Shown: one piece after another, positions 34,701 through 46,697 of the stretch
How the letters are laid out: each line of letters starts with the position of its first letter
Numbering within the stretch: position 1 is the stretch's first letter
Assembly (NCBI GenBank): GCA_023627715.1
Contig: JAMAHW010000015.1
Location: 496,001 to 560,000 of the forward strand
Reading direction: 5' to 3'
Length of the DNA stretch: 64,000 nucleotides
DNA from: Periconia sp. R9002
Lineage: Eukaryota > Ascomycota > Dothideomycetes > Pleosporales > Periconiaceae
The notes under the pieces: model-generated
The model's database searches: none
Told to the model about the DNA's origin: nothing
The model's input: the letters and a program-made list of their open reading frames with translations, nothing else
Made by a program: the position numbers and the translations under genes

Positions 34701-37586
34701 ATCATCAATCTTGGTCTTGGCGGTGTCCTTCTCACCCTTCTCGTTGTCACCATTGTACTGTGAAGTTTCATCGGCCAGAATCTTCGTGTCCTTGACAAAG
34801 CAGTCCCACTCGTGAGGGTGTAGTTGTTTGAGGTACTCCAGGAGAGTGACACGCGAGTATGGTTCATCTTCACGGATAATCTCGCGAAGGGAAAGCAAGA
34901 TCTTCTCGGAGTAATGGGGAATCAAAACCGTGAATGTGGGCATGTTGTCGACGGGGAGCGGCTCCGGAATGGGGGTTGAGAGAGACTGCGCGAAGAACGA
35001 GATACGACGCTCTGCCTCACTCATTGCGGGGAAAAACTCAGTCTTGAAGGAATGATCTTCCTGTGAGACGAAGAAGGTAGGCGCACGAAGAGTTCGCTTG
35101 CCTTCTTGCTCGGAAGGAACCTGATGATAGAGAAGTTTCTGGACATGATCAATGGCGAGAAGATGTTCGCGATACATGGAGATGATGATGGCATTCCAGA
35201 TCTGGGAGATGAGGACCTTGGGCTTGTACTTGATTTCCATGTCCGTGGTGGCCAAGACCTTGGAGTAGATACGCTTGGGCAGGCGGGAGAAGATATTGCG
35301 CCAGGGCGACCAGATGGAGACACCCAGGTAAAACGAACGCGCCACCGAGAACAACATGTTCATGATGATGTACCATAGGTAGGTATCCAAGAAGAACAAG
35401 ATCAGATCGGTGAAGTACATAAGGCCAAGCAGAATCCTAGGCTGATATTTGCACAGTACATCACCGATGATCTTGTCACCAAGACAGCTTGGCGGCTTCA
35501 TGGCGACCAGAACGCGAATGGGGTCCTTGATGGAGAGAGTCAGGAAGAAGTACGACTCAGCCAACTTGGCTGTGAAGACCATAACCCAGAGACCGTACGA
35601 CATCCACATGTCATTCCCTTGGAGACGAGGGTAACTGGCCGTGAAAGTCTGACTGGCGACGTACTGACGAGAGTTGCGCTTCATGTAGCTGCCAAACAGA
35701 CCACCCAGTGGCATGATCGCGTAGAAGATGAAAGTGACCAAAGCCAGGATGAAATGCACAATTCCGAGGATCTTGGCAATAATTTCCTTGTCTTCATGCA
35801 TCTTTTCGTAGTTGGCGACGCCAAAGATGTAGACAGCGGGACCGACATTGAGGACAAAGACGAGAAGGCAGAACATTAACCGTTTCGTGAGATGCTGAGC
35901 ACCTGCCCACTTTCGAGGTACGTAGAGCCATTCGAGCATGGTAGCGAAGAGATTGATGAAGGCGGCGACTGCACCACCAAGACCGACAGCAGAGAGGACC
36001 ATGGCAGTTGGCGGTTGTTGATCAATCTGCTGTTCATAGCCCTTGGTGTACACCGGCTTGGAGTTGTAGGCAGTGTAGAACCAGAAGGTGGTCAAGTGAA
36101 TGATCCAGATACGGTTGAAATTGACGACCAAGTGGAACCAGGAGCGATGTTCGTAGTATGTCTTGAAGAAAACCTTCTTCCAGTTCACATCCTTGAGCTT
36201 GTTGTAACGCTCGGCCGGAGGCAGATCGACAAGGCGGCTCTTATCCTCCATGACGATACGCTCCAGACCCTCAGGGTACCAGAAGAGCTGATTGATGTCG
36301 TCGTATCCAATAATCTGGGCATGGTCCTTCTCACGACGGACGTAGCGACCATCCTGAATCTCATAACCCTGGTCTCGGCAGTACTGATACAACGGAGTGA
36401 TGACATTGTTGAGATAGGTGAGTTCTTCGATAGGCTCCGTTTGTGCCTGACCGGCGGGCGAATTGAGCCAGTCGTCGGCGCACTTGAAGATGAAGCACAC
36501 AAGTTCGGGCATGAAACGGACTTGATTTGCTTCGCCCCAGACGAGCAAGTAAAGCGCGATCTGACGTACGCGGTCGTGTTGTGACATCTTGTTCATTCGC
36601 GACTTCCAGCGATACTCTGCAGCTTCCAGACTGTTGTCGCCTTCATAGGCATCGAGGACTTCGGCCTCATTCTCAGGGTTGTCGCCTGCCTTCTTCTTGG
36701 CAGCTTTGCGGGCTTTGCGAGTCCTACGGTTGCCTTTTCCGAGCTTCATGTTGGCGAACCCAACGGCATCGTCGAGATCCAGGTGAGCAGCAAAGTACCA
36801 TCGACGGTAGTTTGCGTTTTCGCCACCAATGTAGTCGGCGTGAAGCGAAAGCAGGGCCTGGTTCGGCGACATGCGAGACGCGCGAGAATCCAACAGGGTC
36901 ATGAAATGGTCGTACATGTTGCGCATGCTGTCCCTCTGGAAACCGAACTTGCTGGTGAGATCCAAAAAGATGTCCTCGATCTCTTCCTTGGTGCAGGGAA
37001 TTTGGGCCTCGGCAGTCCAGGCGGGATACGGCTCTCGCGACCGCTGGCCAGCTGGGAGGGCGTTGGTGTAGTCCATACCGTAGACGGGGGTGGAAGCACC
37101 CGAGGAGCGGTTGCCACCGTACGAGACTTGAGAAGAAGGAGGTCGGTAGCCGCCGTTGTAACTGTTGTAGCGCTCATCACCATGGCCATAGTAGTCCATG
37201 TCCTGGGCGCGAGCCATGTCGGAACGCATGGTGAAGTCGCTGAAAGTTTCGGAATCATCTTCAGAATCGTGGCCACGACGCCTGGGCTGACCGTCGTGGT
37301 AGCCTCCTTGTGCACCTCCTTGGTCATAATATTGGTCATTGTAATATTCATCTTGATAACCCTGTTGACCACGGTCATCGTAGTAGCCGTTTTGTTGATA
37401 CTGGCCCTGTTGGCCGCGGTCATCATAATAAGCGGATTCATCATAATAGGCATCGCCATGCTGACCATCGTGGTACTGGCCACCGTACTGTTCGTCGTGG
37501 TAGTAGGCGTCCTGACCCTGGGCGCCGTTGTGGCCGTAGCCATCATCGTACTGACCGTGACCGGCCTGCTGAGGATGGCCGGACAT
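31706..37586 (-). CDS. FKS1: 1,3-beta-glucan synthase catalytic subunit Fks1
   Basis: Exons 37586..32116 and 32063..31706 give 1942 aa; one 52-bp intron near the 3' end (AG|C Ser) restores [18 protein letters not shown]. Without it the protein would end early. The N-terminus is a Gly/Tyr/Gln/Asp-rich low-complexity tail of about 150 residues. Then come the FKS1 domain ([25 protein letters not shown]), a first TM block, the cytosolic GT48 catalytic region ([62 protein letters not shown]) and a second TM block. It polymerises UDP-glucose into wall beta-1,3-glucan at the plasma membrane under Rho1 control and is the echinocandin target. Hot spot 1 reads FLTLSIKDP (681-689); hot spot 2 region reads NWISIVILS (from 1392). 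Length fits fungal Fks1. Confidence 0.97.
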
Positions 37587-37617
37587 GACGGGCAGTGATT
37601 AGAGTGTGATGTACAAT

Positions 37618-37717
37618 CTGTTGCGGCCTGTCAGTATGGGCTTCTCTCTCGAAAAGCCGAGGACTTGAGGGTTGTGGGTGGGGGTTGTGAAACACGACAA
37701 GTCGGATGGTAGCGTAC
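37618..37717 (-). other. Candidate 5'-UTR intron of FKS1
   Basis: On the minus strand a GTACGC donor (37717) and a CAACAG acceptor (37618) lie 31 bp upstream of the FKS1 ATG. A TACTGAC branch-like site sits about 16 nt before the acceptor. Predicted from signals only. Confidence 0.5.
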
Positions 37718-39072
37718 CTCAAACAATGGGCATTAGGAGCAACGAGGGGGTGTATGTTTGGCGCAGAGCACACGAGATGGGGTAGATTATTAGGAGGGTG
37801 GTAATTGCAAGTAAATGGAGTGAGTGCTTGGAGCAGGTGAGGACTGGAGGTTGTAGAGAACGAGTGTGGTTGTGGAGGTGAGGCGACGAGTCCGGCGGAC
37901 CAAGCTGAAACAAGGTGTTTTGGGAGTCGAAGTCGAACGGGATCGGCTAGGGCGTGTTGCTATGCAGCCACGACCGACGGGCGGTGAATGATGGGAAGGG
38001 GGGAGCGAGTGAGTAGCTGGCGAAGGTGCTTGCGTGGAGGTGCGTGAAGACTACCGTAGTGGTGTGCTTGAGTGGTGGTTGGTTACGTGGTTGCTTTGCC
38101 AACGGGGAGGCAAGCGCGCATCGGCAGTGATTAGCTCCTGAAGAGTGACGGCGCGGGTCTCCGACGGCTGGCAAGAATGGCTGGACACAAGCACAAACGA
38201 TAGACTGAAGGGAACAGGAAATGAAGAAGAAGAAGAAAACAAACAACAGTAGCTCTCGAGGTGGTGAAGGGGCGAGAGAGGGAGGGAGGGGGTTGGGTGA
38301 GAGAGCGACAGATGGGAAAGGATGCGCACGATGGTTGGGGCACGACCAACTTTAACGGGGGGCGGCCGGGCTTGCTGGTGTGCTCAGGGGGAAGGGCGCT
38401 TGGCGAGGCCAGTGGCCAGGATCTCTTCGGGTATTACAGTTGGACGGAGCGGGCACTGCACAGAGAGAGAGAAGCCTGCTTGCTCGCTGTATGTATTTAT
38501 CAACCTTTTTATTTATTATTTTGCATCGCTTCCTTCTTTGTTTAGCTAATTTCTTCTACCACTGACGACTTTGTTGTTTTGTTTATATCTTTGCGTCGTG
38601 TGAACCATCTACGACAAGGGCTGTAAACATGGTGGAGGAGGGTACAGCTGGTGACAGGTCACCGTGTATGTAAAGTAGGTAGGTACCTACGTAAGCGTGT
38701 CCGGATTGGCTGCCCAAAGGGTGCAGATGCATTCCTGCTTACTGTGTAGTAAGACATGTAAGTAACGTATTTATTGCGCATGCCACTGATAGGCAGACTG
38801 GCCGTGTACAGCCACACAAGCAGATCCTGTCCGATGTCACCATTGATTGATGAAGAGACGTGCATAACTTTGAAAGCTTCCAGCTGTACTTGGTGGAGCA
38901 TTGGATGATGAGTGGGAATGGCTCCAATGCAATTTCGATAGGCATTGTTGCCACCCTCCGGCTGCCCATCACTGTCCTGTTTGTTGAATTGGGGGCAACG
39001 TCACGGCCCATGTGAGTGGCAGAGGCCCCCCCGTCGATCAAACGCGTGCGAAATAACCAGAAATCAGGCGTG

Positions 39073-39087
39073 GCCCGCTCAGCGGGC
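39073..39087. repeat. Perfect 7-bp-arm hairpin GCCCGCT-C-AGCGGGC
   Basis: Inverted repeat with a one-base centre, followed by ctgccgggtctttca. A related block (gcccg..agcggg..ctgcc..cgggtctttca) recurs at about 40159-40191, so it may be a repeated regulatory module. Confidence 0.5.
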
Positions 39088-40056
39088 TGCCGGGTCTTTC
39101 ACTCTCTCACTCGCCCGCCCCGTAGTTAACTGCTGTAGGCTGTAGCTGCGCCGCACGTACTAGGCCCGTACTGTACGCGTACTGTAACTCGTTACTTTAC
39201 CGATGGATTCCCCCTTGGTACGGCAGGCTAGGCCGGAACGGGCAGCACACGGCCCCCTTTTCATCTTGTCTCCTATCGATAATTTCGATAAGTCGCGGAC
39301 CGGAAGCTTGCGGGAAGAGCCAATCGAGGTCGATTGATCAGCCAGAAAATCCCATTCCCATCCCTCTGTCGAGCAAATCTCTCCTTGTTGTCTGTGTCAG
39401 TGCCAGTGTGCCGGTCATAGTGGCGCCCGCTGTCAACGGTTGCCGCAGCCATCGCGATACACCGCTGCGGGCTGAGGAGATCAGCACACAACCAATATTT
39501 CCCATCATTTGGGATGGCCAACTTTCTTTCCTTCCATCGACTGCCATAGTTAGACCGGCGTATGTCTACTTGTTAGTTACCCTTTGTATCCATTTGCCGC
39601 CTCGCTTCGCTTCGATTTTCGCCCTCCTCGGGTGATGCGAGACGATCGCGATGCTCCCCCTGAGCCATTCTGAACGACCCACGCCAGCGTAGCCAGAAGG
39701 AGACGGATTCGACGACATGGCCAAAACATGACGGTCCCTAGGCTAGCCATCGACGAGAAATAACGCCGCCCGCACGCGAGCATGGGTGGGTGGATAGATG
39801 CATGGATGCATGGGCGACGGACGGGGCAAGTAACAAGGCATTAATAGAATGCCTTGGTTTGAGCCTATGCGCCACCAAATCCCTCGGGCCCGGACTTGGT
39901 GCTTCCCGCCAAACTTACAAATAAAATAGATACTTGTGCTCCTCGAGTGAAAAGGTCCAAAATATTCCTCATCATAATCACCGGCCGCGTGTCGGCTGTA
40001 ACTAACGTTTGCGATGCTGGACATGAACTCACCTGTCAACTGTCTCGACGGTTGTG

Positions 40057-40075
40057 GACAGACAGACAGACAGAC
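40057..40075. repeat. (GACA)n short tandem repeat
   Basis: Between four and five GACA units in a row within the FKS1/GH72 intergenic region. Confidence 0.8.
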
Positions 40076-41291
40076 AACAGTAAGTGGATGAGACGTGTCG
40101 TTGTCAGTCAAAAATTAGTCTGACAGGCACCCATCCCGTCTTTCGATCGATTGCTCCGCCCGAGCGGGTCTGCTGCCCCGGCGGGTCTTTCATCTTTTTT
40201 TCTCTTCATCTTATCCTTTCCAACTTAACTGTTCCCAACAAAATCAAAGAGCAGCCCTAACCCCAGCTAGCTATTCAGCCAACCAGCGCTGTGCAGTAGA
40301 CCGACTAGTACTCTATGACGGTGTCACTGTGAAGCGAGGTATTTCTACCATGTAGGTAGCTTCGAATCCCAAACCATGGAATTCCAGATGCGAATATCGC
40401 ATACACAAGTAATATAAACGTACATATGTACGCAGTAGGCCTTCACTCGAGTAGTACAACTAGTGCGAGCGGGCGTCCCAAACTGCGACTGTGTGACCGT
40501 TTCTGGAAGGCGCACGTGACCCCGCATTCCTCTCAAGTAACGATCCATGCCATCAGTGGCACTGTTCGTCCATGGAATAAATAAAGACTGCAGCAGTTTG
40601 ACGATATGAGGCCATCGTTCCCTTCCCGTTGACGGCCAACGCCACGCAGGGAACCTCTGCCGCGCGTCAGTACCTAGACTGTCGTGCCCTGTGCCTGCGT
40701 TAGCCCTGCATCCATCTATCCCTACGGCAGTCAACTTCACCTTTAACGCTCAAGTTAGCAACTTGCTGTATGGCCTCATCTGGCCAGCCTGCCAGAACAG
40801 CATCCCCAGACATGGCCGCACCGCCTCCGCTTCAAACATGTAGTGTTGCCGTCGGCCTTCTACTTGGATTGCGTGTCATGTGTTTCGGGAGCTGGTGCAT
40901 TGCGTTTCCAGGAGGCGACTACGAGACACTGGCTTCGTTTGACCAGCTTCACCTCCACCAAACCCTCCCCTTCAGCCACAAACCGTGCCTCCTTTTCCTC
41001 CCCAGTTCTTCCATTCTTGTTTCCTTCACATACTTTCTTCGTTTGCTGGCTTGATTGCTTGCTCTATTGCTTGACTCTTTTCTCAGGTCACTCCCTATGA
41101 AATACTTTTATTAATTGATCCCTTCTGCCCCAGCATTCCCTTTCCGGCCTGCTTCTCGTCTGGCACCAGAGACGCCGAGCCTCGTCAAGAACTCACAAGC
41201 AATCCCAAGGCCTCCATCACCTCTCGTGGGCGGTACAATAGTTCCTCTGGAAGGAACCATAATATCTTAACCAACCCTCCTTATCATCATC

Positions 41292-43068
41292 ATGAAGCTA
41301 TCTGTGGCTGCCACCGTAACAGCCCTATGTGGTTCTAGTCTGGTCGCTGCCGACCTGGATCCTATCGTCATTAAGGGCTCCAAGTTCTTCTACAAGACGA
41401 ATGGTACTCAATTGTACGTCATCTTGGTCTACGCCCTCACTCACATGCCAAGAAAAATTATGTCTATGAGCTTGGCTAATCATTCACTGCGTCTTGTACA
41501 GTTTCATGAAAGGCGTTGCCTATCAGCAAGATCTCAGTTCCAACTCGTCTCAATCGGGTGATCTAAACAAGAAATATGTCGACCCTCTGATATCCGACAC
41601 ATGCAAACGTGACATACCCTTCTTGGTATGGTTGCCGTCTTCCTCTATGAATGCATAGAAGAATGAAAAGCTAATATTGCATTTCCAGCAAAAATTGAAC
41701 ACAAACACCGTCCGTGTCTATGCCATCAACCCGGATGAGAATCACGATGCTTGCATGAAGGCACTCGCTGATGCTGGCATCTATGTCGTTGCTGATCTGT
41801 CGGAGCCCCTTCTGTCCATCAACCGCGACACTCCAGAATGGAATGTCGACCTCTACAAGCGCTACACCCAGGTCATCGACGTCATGGCCAAGTACACCAA
41901 CACGCTCGGCTTCTTCGCCGGCAACGAAGTGTCTAACCAGAAGAACAACACCTTGGCTAGTGCCTTTGTCAAAGCCGCCGTCCGCGACTCCAAGGCCTAC
42001 ATCAAGGCCAAAAACTACCGCCCCATTGGCGTTGGTTATGCCACCAACGACGACGCCGACATCCGCGAGAACCTAGCCAACTTCTTCGACTGCGGGAACC
42101 GCACCGAGGCCATTGACTTCTGGGGCTACAACATCTACTCGTGGTGCGGCGACTCCTCCTTCACCCAATCCGGCTTCGACGTCCGCACCAAGGAATTCCA
42201 AAACTTCGATGTCCCCGTCTTCTTCGCAGAATACGGCTGCAACACGCCCCGTCCACGCCTCTTCACCGAAGTCGGCGCCCTCTACGGACCTAACATGACG
42301 GGTGTCTGGTCCGGCGGCATCGTCTACATGTACTTTGAAGAAGCCAACCAGTTCGGTTTGGCAACCGTCAACGGCAACACGGTAAATACAAACAAAGACT
42401 TCGACAACCTCTCCTCGCAGATCGCCAAAGCGACCCCCAGCGGCGTCCAAATGAACGCCTACAACCCAACCAACACGGCGCCCGCAGCCTGCCCGTCTGT
42501 CAACAGCGACTGGCGCGCGCCGTCCACCCCACTCCCTCCCCCCGTCAACGCGCAGCTCTGCACCTGCATGTCGAGCTCCGTGGCCTGCAGTGTCGCCGAC
42601 AATGTGCAGGAGGCAGACTACGGCACCCTCTTCGGCGTCGCGTGCGGGGCCCAGAATGGCAAGTTCTGCGCCGGCATCAACCGCAACGTCTCGAGCGGCG
42701 GGACCTACGGTGCCTACGGCATGTGCGCCGCCAAGGACCAGCTCAACTTCGCTCTCAACGCATACTACGAGGGCACCGGCAAGAAGGCCGACTCGTGCAA
42801 CTTCAAGGGCTCCGCGACCCTCAAGGCCAATGTCGCTGCGGCAACAGGTGACTGTGCCAACCTCATCAAGCAGGCTGGCACCGATGGCTCTGGTACCGTT
42901 CCCGTGGGTACTGTGGCCGCCGCTGGGGCTGCGACCAGTGGTGCGAAGGGAAGTCCTGGTGCTTCTTCGGACGGTGTGTCGCTTTCGCACACGTCGGTCG
43001 GTGTGTGGGGACTTGCGCTGTATATATTGGGTGCTGTGGCTTCGGGGTGCGCCATGATCTTGCTGTAG
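41292..43068 (+). CDS. GPI-anchored 1,3-beta-glucanosyltransferase, GH72 with X8/CBM43 (Gas/Gel family)
   Basis: Exons 41292..41413, 41502..41625 and 41689..43068 give 541 aa; the first junction rebuilds the family motif GTQFFMKGVAYQ. An N-terminal signal peptide (about 1-20) leads into the GH72 domain with acid/base Glu162 in FFAGNEVSN and nucleophile Glu263 in FFAEYGCN; both positions match the Aspergillus Gel1 pair closely. A Cys-rich X8 module follows (CTCMSSSVACSVADN...CGAQNGKFCAGINRN...YGMCAAKDQLNFALNAYY), then a Gly/Ser/Ala-rich linker and a hydrophobic C-terminus (VGVWGLALYILGAVASGCAMILL) typical of a GPI signal. It cuts and rejoins beta-1,3-glucan chains, elongating them in the wall. 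Divergent from FKS1. Confidence 0.96.
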
Positions 43069-44524
43069 ACGGCGCGGCTCAAGTCGGTGTACACACATGA
43101 CATCTTGCAACATCAAAATCAGCATGGAAGGAAATCGGGGGAAGCAGTGAGTTTGGAAGCAACAGAGAATATAGCAGTATCATACATATCCCTCCCACTG
43201 TTCTCTGTACATGGATATCATCATCATCATTATCATATTAGTCTAGCGTTCTTAATCAAGAAAATGAAAATGTTTTGCATCTATATACATACTTACCCCT
43301 ACTTGTGTAAACGATTCAAGACCAAAGAAAATCAAACCCCCAAAAAGATCCAACCCCATCGTGCATTAACAAAACTCTAAACCCTCCACACACACACCAT
43401 ATCCTTTTCACCCACTATCTCTTACTAGTTACTTATTTACCTACCTACATCTCCCTTCCACTTCCCCTTCCCCCCTCCCTCGCATTACCTCCCCCTCCTC
43501 CTTCAAATTCCTCTCCAATCCAACCCATCAAGCTTTTTCCCCGTAGTATTGTGTTACGCCTAGTCGTAAAACAACCCACAAAAAACAAAACAAAACCAAA
43601 AAAAAGGGATGTGGAAAGAAGAACTCCAATGTTTTAACGCGTACCCAGGGAACGTTACATACCTAGAAGAAGGAAAACGGGGGTCGACTGATGGTACACA
43701 TGAGCTAGATGTATAGACACGTTTGAAACAATTAAATAATTTCCTTCCTATTTGTTATGTTGGGGAAGGTGGACGTGGAGATATGCAATGTAGGAAACGA
43801 TTTTGTTGTTGTTGTTGTTCCCCCAATTTCGTTTTCCCTTTTTTAAAAAGGTTAGGTGTAGTTGGATAGTCTGTTTTTGTGAGGATTTTATAGATGTCGA
43901 TTTAGCACTGCTGTATGTTCGTTCGCTCGTTCCATCATTTCTTTTTCGCACGTTTTTTTCTTTCTTTTTCGAACAGTTCGGACGGTGCCTATGTAGGTGA
44001 CGGTTTATAAAGTAGAAGGTTAGAACTTTCACGCACCTAGACTCTCCCCTTGCCTTCCTTTCTGCAATCATACCACGGCTCGATATAAATTTACGTTTTT
44101 TATTTGGTAGTGGAATAAACTATATGGGGACTTCATTCTTCTCTATTCATTTATGCCGGGTGTAACCCGTTTTCACATCGGGGGGGATTTCGGGGTAGGT
44201 GTTGATGGAGTGGTGGAGTAGATGTGCTTGAAGATGATTATGCTGTCCCTTGCTCTATGTATAATATATTTTTTTGGGGTGTATGTTGAGGGGATAGTGT
44301 TCCGTATATATGGGCTTGATATTTTTTTCAATTCATTTGAGGGATTGATGTCCGAGCAGATGGATCGAGCAGCAGATATCCGCATCGCTCGAGATTCATT
44401 ATATACCACTTTCCTCAACGATATCGAGGGAGTTCCAAACTAACGTCTCGTTAGGATGAACATCCATTAGTTTCAGGATGCTATATCCCCCTCACACCTC
44501 CCTCATACAAAACTCCACATACCC
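43069..44524. other. Convergent 3' spacer
   Basis: 1.46 kb between convergent ends. AT-rich with polyA/C-rich runs (43330-43610) and a (TTG)5-6 tract near 43804. No coding ORF is supported. Confidence 0.4.
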
Positions 44525-46134
44525 CTACGCACTCCGCACATCATAACTCCTCGTGACCTGAATCCCCCCCAACCCATCCTGCTCCTCCCCACCACGCCAC
44601 GTCTCCTCCGCCCTCCCCTCCTCACTCTGCTGCACAATCCGTTCCTCACTCGAGTGTTCCACCGCCGTGATATCATGTACCGTGCGCTTCTTCCCATGCC
44701 GATTCACGTGCGATAAGCGCATGCTGTCGCGCATGCCCCCCGCCGAGTCGGAAGTGTGGGACGAGAGCTTCGCGGCGGAGGAGAGTTTGGTGGTTGCGGC
44801 GCTTAGCATGGGTTTTAGGACGGGGAGGTTTACGGCTAGTATGCCTACGAACTTTAGAGTGTATCAGTGAGTGTTTGTGGGGATGAGGGGAGGGAAGGGT
44901 GTGGAGTTGTGTACGGTTTCTCGGATGGACCAGATGGTGCCGACGTTGATTTGGGATACGTCTTGTAGACAGAGGATACAGCGGAGCATGGTGGCGATCA
45001 TGATGACTGAGTTTCTTTTTGTCAGTCTGTTGAAGGAATGGGATGTTGGTGGTGGAGGCTTACAGACGCCCGTGCAGAGCCAGAATCCGAAGAGGAGTTT
45101 CCTATAAACCCGCGGTGTTAGTTGTAGCTAGTATGAGCAATCGCGTTGTCATGAACGCACCTCTTCAACGGAATTTGAACGGTCCAAAGTAAGGGCAATG
45201 GGATATATAGAATCATCAGATCCGTCCTAGAGCATCATCAGCTACTACGCTGGAGAAGGCTCGATTAGTGATTTGTTTACGCACGTCACATTCGTTACCA
45301 CCAGAGCCAGATATTTTGAAATGTTCAAAGCACAATCATCTATCTCAGTCAGCTTAATGGAGTCTCGCAGAATGTGGAATTATTCACCCCCGGGATACGG
45401 ATAAATCTGCCAAAGCCGTGGCAGAGGGTGGCAGTGTGTGAGGAAGACGACGATCGTAGAGAGGTACGCCGCGACGCAAACCGCGCCCGTTATTTTGACC
45501 ATTTGCTTCTGCCGCAGATTGAAGCTGTTCGTGTGACTGGTTTAGCTGGGTTTGGGTTTTTTTCCGAAGCGGTGTGAGCTCACGTCAATCTGCCGTAGAA
45601 GAACAGCATGCATGCTTTCACTACGATGACGAGAAGATTAGTATATAGAATGGTGGTGTAAGAGACGTGTGAATGGACTCACGGCACCAAATCAGGGTCG
45701 TGTATACGATCCATCCTGCCAGTAGGCATTTACTGCCGTATACGATTTTGGCTTTTTGCTGCTCGGTAAGCGTGAGAGCTATCTCATCGCTCATACCGGT
45801 GATTGATCCATTTTGGCCTATCGTGCAGGTGGAAGTTAACATTGGGATGCCTTGCAGAAGATGCAAGAGTACGCCACAGGGTGGTGCAACTTACCTATCA
45901 GTTCAAGCATGCATAGTTCTGCCTGTAAGACGGGTGTCAGCGCATTCACTGACTGATGTACGTCGACCATTTCAGGAAACCCACCGTGAAGAAGATGATT
46001 GCGAGCACTGTGAAGTAGTCATCGCCCTCCCATTTCATCCCTACTTGCGTACAGCGGAACGCGATGCGGCTTATCAGGATAACCATTCCCACGCCATATT
46101 CCGACCAAGCCTCGACTTGAAATGGATTACTCAT
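44525..46134 (-). CDS. Fungal rhodopsin-like seven-TM integral membrane protein (Pth11-type superfamily)
   Basis: Ten exons on the minus strand: 46134..45985, 45922..45895, 45817..45683, 45620..45584, 45524..45388, 45339..45285, 45226..45161, 45101..45064, 45006..44915, 44851..44525; 354 aa. Every junction restores frame and family pattern: WEGDDYF, AELCMLELIG, WCLKACMLFFYGRLT, CHPLPRLWQIYPYPGDDCALN, PLPLLWTVQIPLKRKLLFGFWLCTG, TIWSIRETFVGILAVNLPVLKP. These are landmarks of the large fungal 'rhodopsin domain' family, loosely related to the Pth11 receptor. The C-terminal tail is cytosolic, Ser/Glu/Arg-rich (about 90 residues). Likely plasma membrane; sensing is inferred, ligand unknown. Divergent from the aldoxime dehydratase gene (563 bp), so they may be co-expressed. 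Confidence 0.87.
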
Positions 46135-46697
46135 CTCGAAAGCGCAATTTTTGAAGAGTCGTACAAGTCGCTGTGTTCACGAACGCCCAAAGTGAGGTGA
46201 ACAGGCAAGCAAGCCCTTCTTGATGTTCGTCTCATGGCCAAGTCATTGAGCGCGAGATGTTTTCAGTCTTTACCTGATCGACCGGTGCATGTCTCTCTTC
46301 ACAAGGTAGATGATATTCTATCGCCGATCTATATATTTATTTATCCGAGAAAGGGAATTTCACTCGCTCTTTGACACCGACACGAGTCACCTCGAGGTCA
46401 GTGCCGGGAACGGGTGCATCCCGCTGTACCCAACGTCAGACTATGCCTCAAACGAATGTGGCGAGGATTCCTTTTCTCTGATTTGCGAACACCTAGGGTG
46501 TGGTGACACGAGTCAAATTCATGTATTGGCCAACAACATGTCGGGGGTTTCCCCCACCTCCAAAGCCTACCGAGGGGACGGTATAGATAGTCGGAGGTCT
46601 CTTGAACCTGGACGGGGTCAGGCCACTTTCCTTTCTCCTGGTTTCACAACCTCCTCGATCACTTTGTGTCGTAGCACAGAGATCCTTATTTTTCATA
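46135..46697. promoter_or_regulatory. Divergent promoter, rhodopsin-like protein / aldoxime dehydratase
   Basis: 563 bp between divergent starts. It has a TATA-like tatatatttatttat at about 46331 (roughly 365 bp before the dehydratase ATG). No defined factor site is claimed. Confidence 0.45.

Larger units (their letters stand above)
37587..41291. promoter_or_regulatory. 3.7-kb divergent upstream region FKS1 / GH72 transferase
   Basis: No supportable gene despite the length. Next to FKS1 lies a probable leader with a 5'-UTR intron; beyond are purine/pyrimidine tracts (38170-38300), a TACCTA palindrome (38680s), a 15-bp hairpin at 39073, a GACA repeat at 40057 and a CT-rich block before the transferase ATG. 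It may contain long 5' leaders, a non-coding RNA, or extended regulatory sequence for two wall genes. Confidence 0.45.

Noticed and set aside
36783..37598. 271-codon plus-strand ORF opposite the FKS1 start
   Set aside because: It is antisense to the Gly/Tyr/Asp-rich FKS1 N-terminus; its long Val/Ile runs mirror the codon bias of FKS1.
42073..43125. 350-codon minus-strand ORF opposite the GH72 gene
   Set aside because: Antisense shadow of a GC3-rich real gene; no start context and no homology.
45584..45620. Acceptor AAAG for rhodopsin-like exon 4
   Set aside because: It would give WC-P-CMLFF; the TAG acceptor a few bases upstream gives the family motif WCLKACMLFF in frame.
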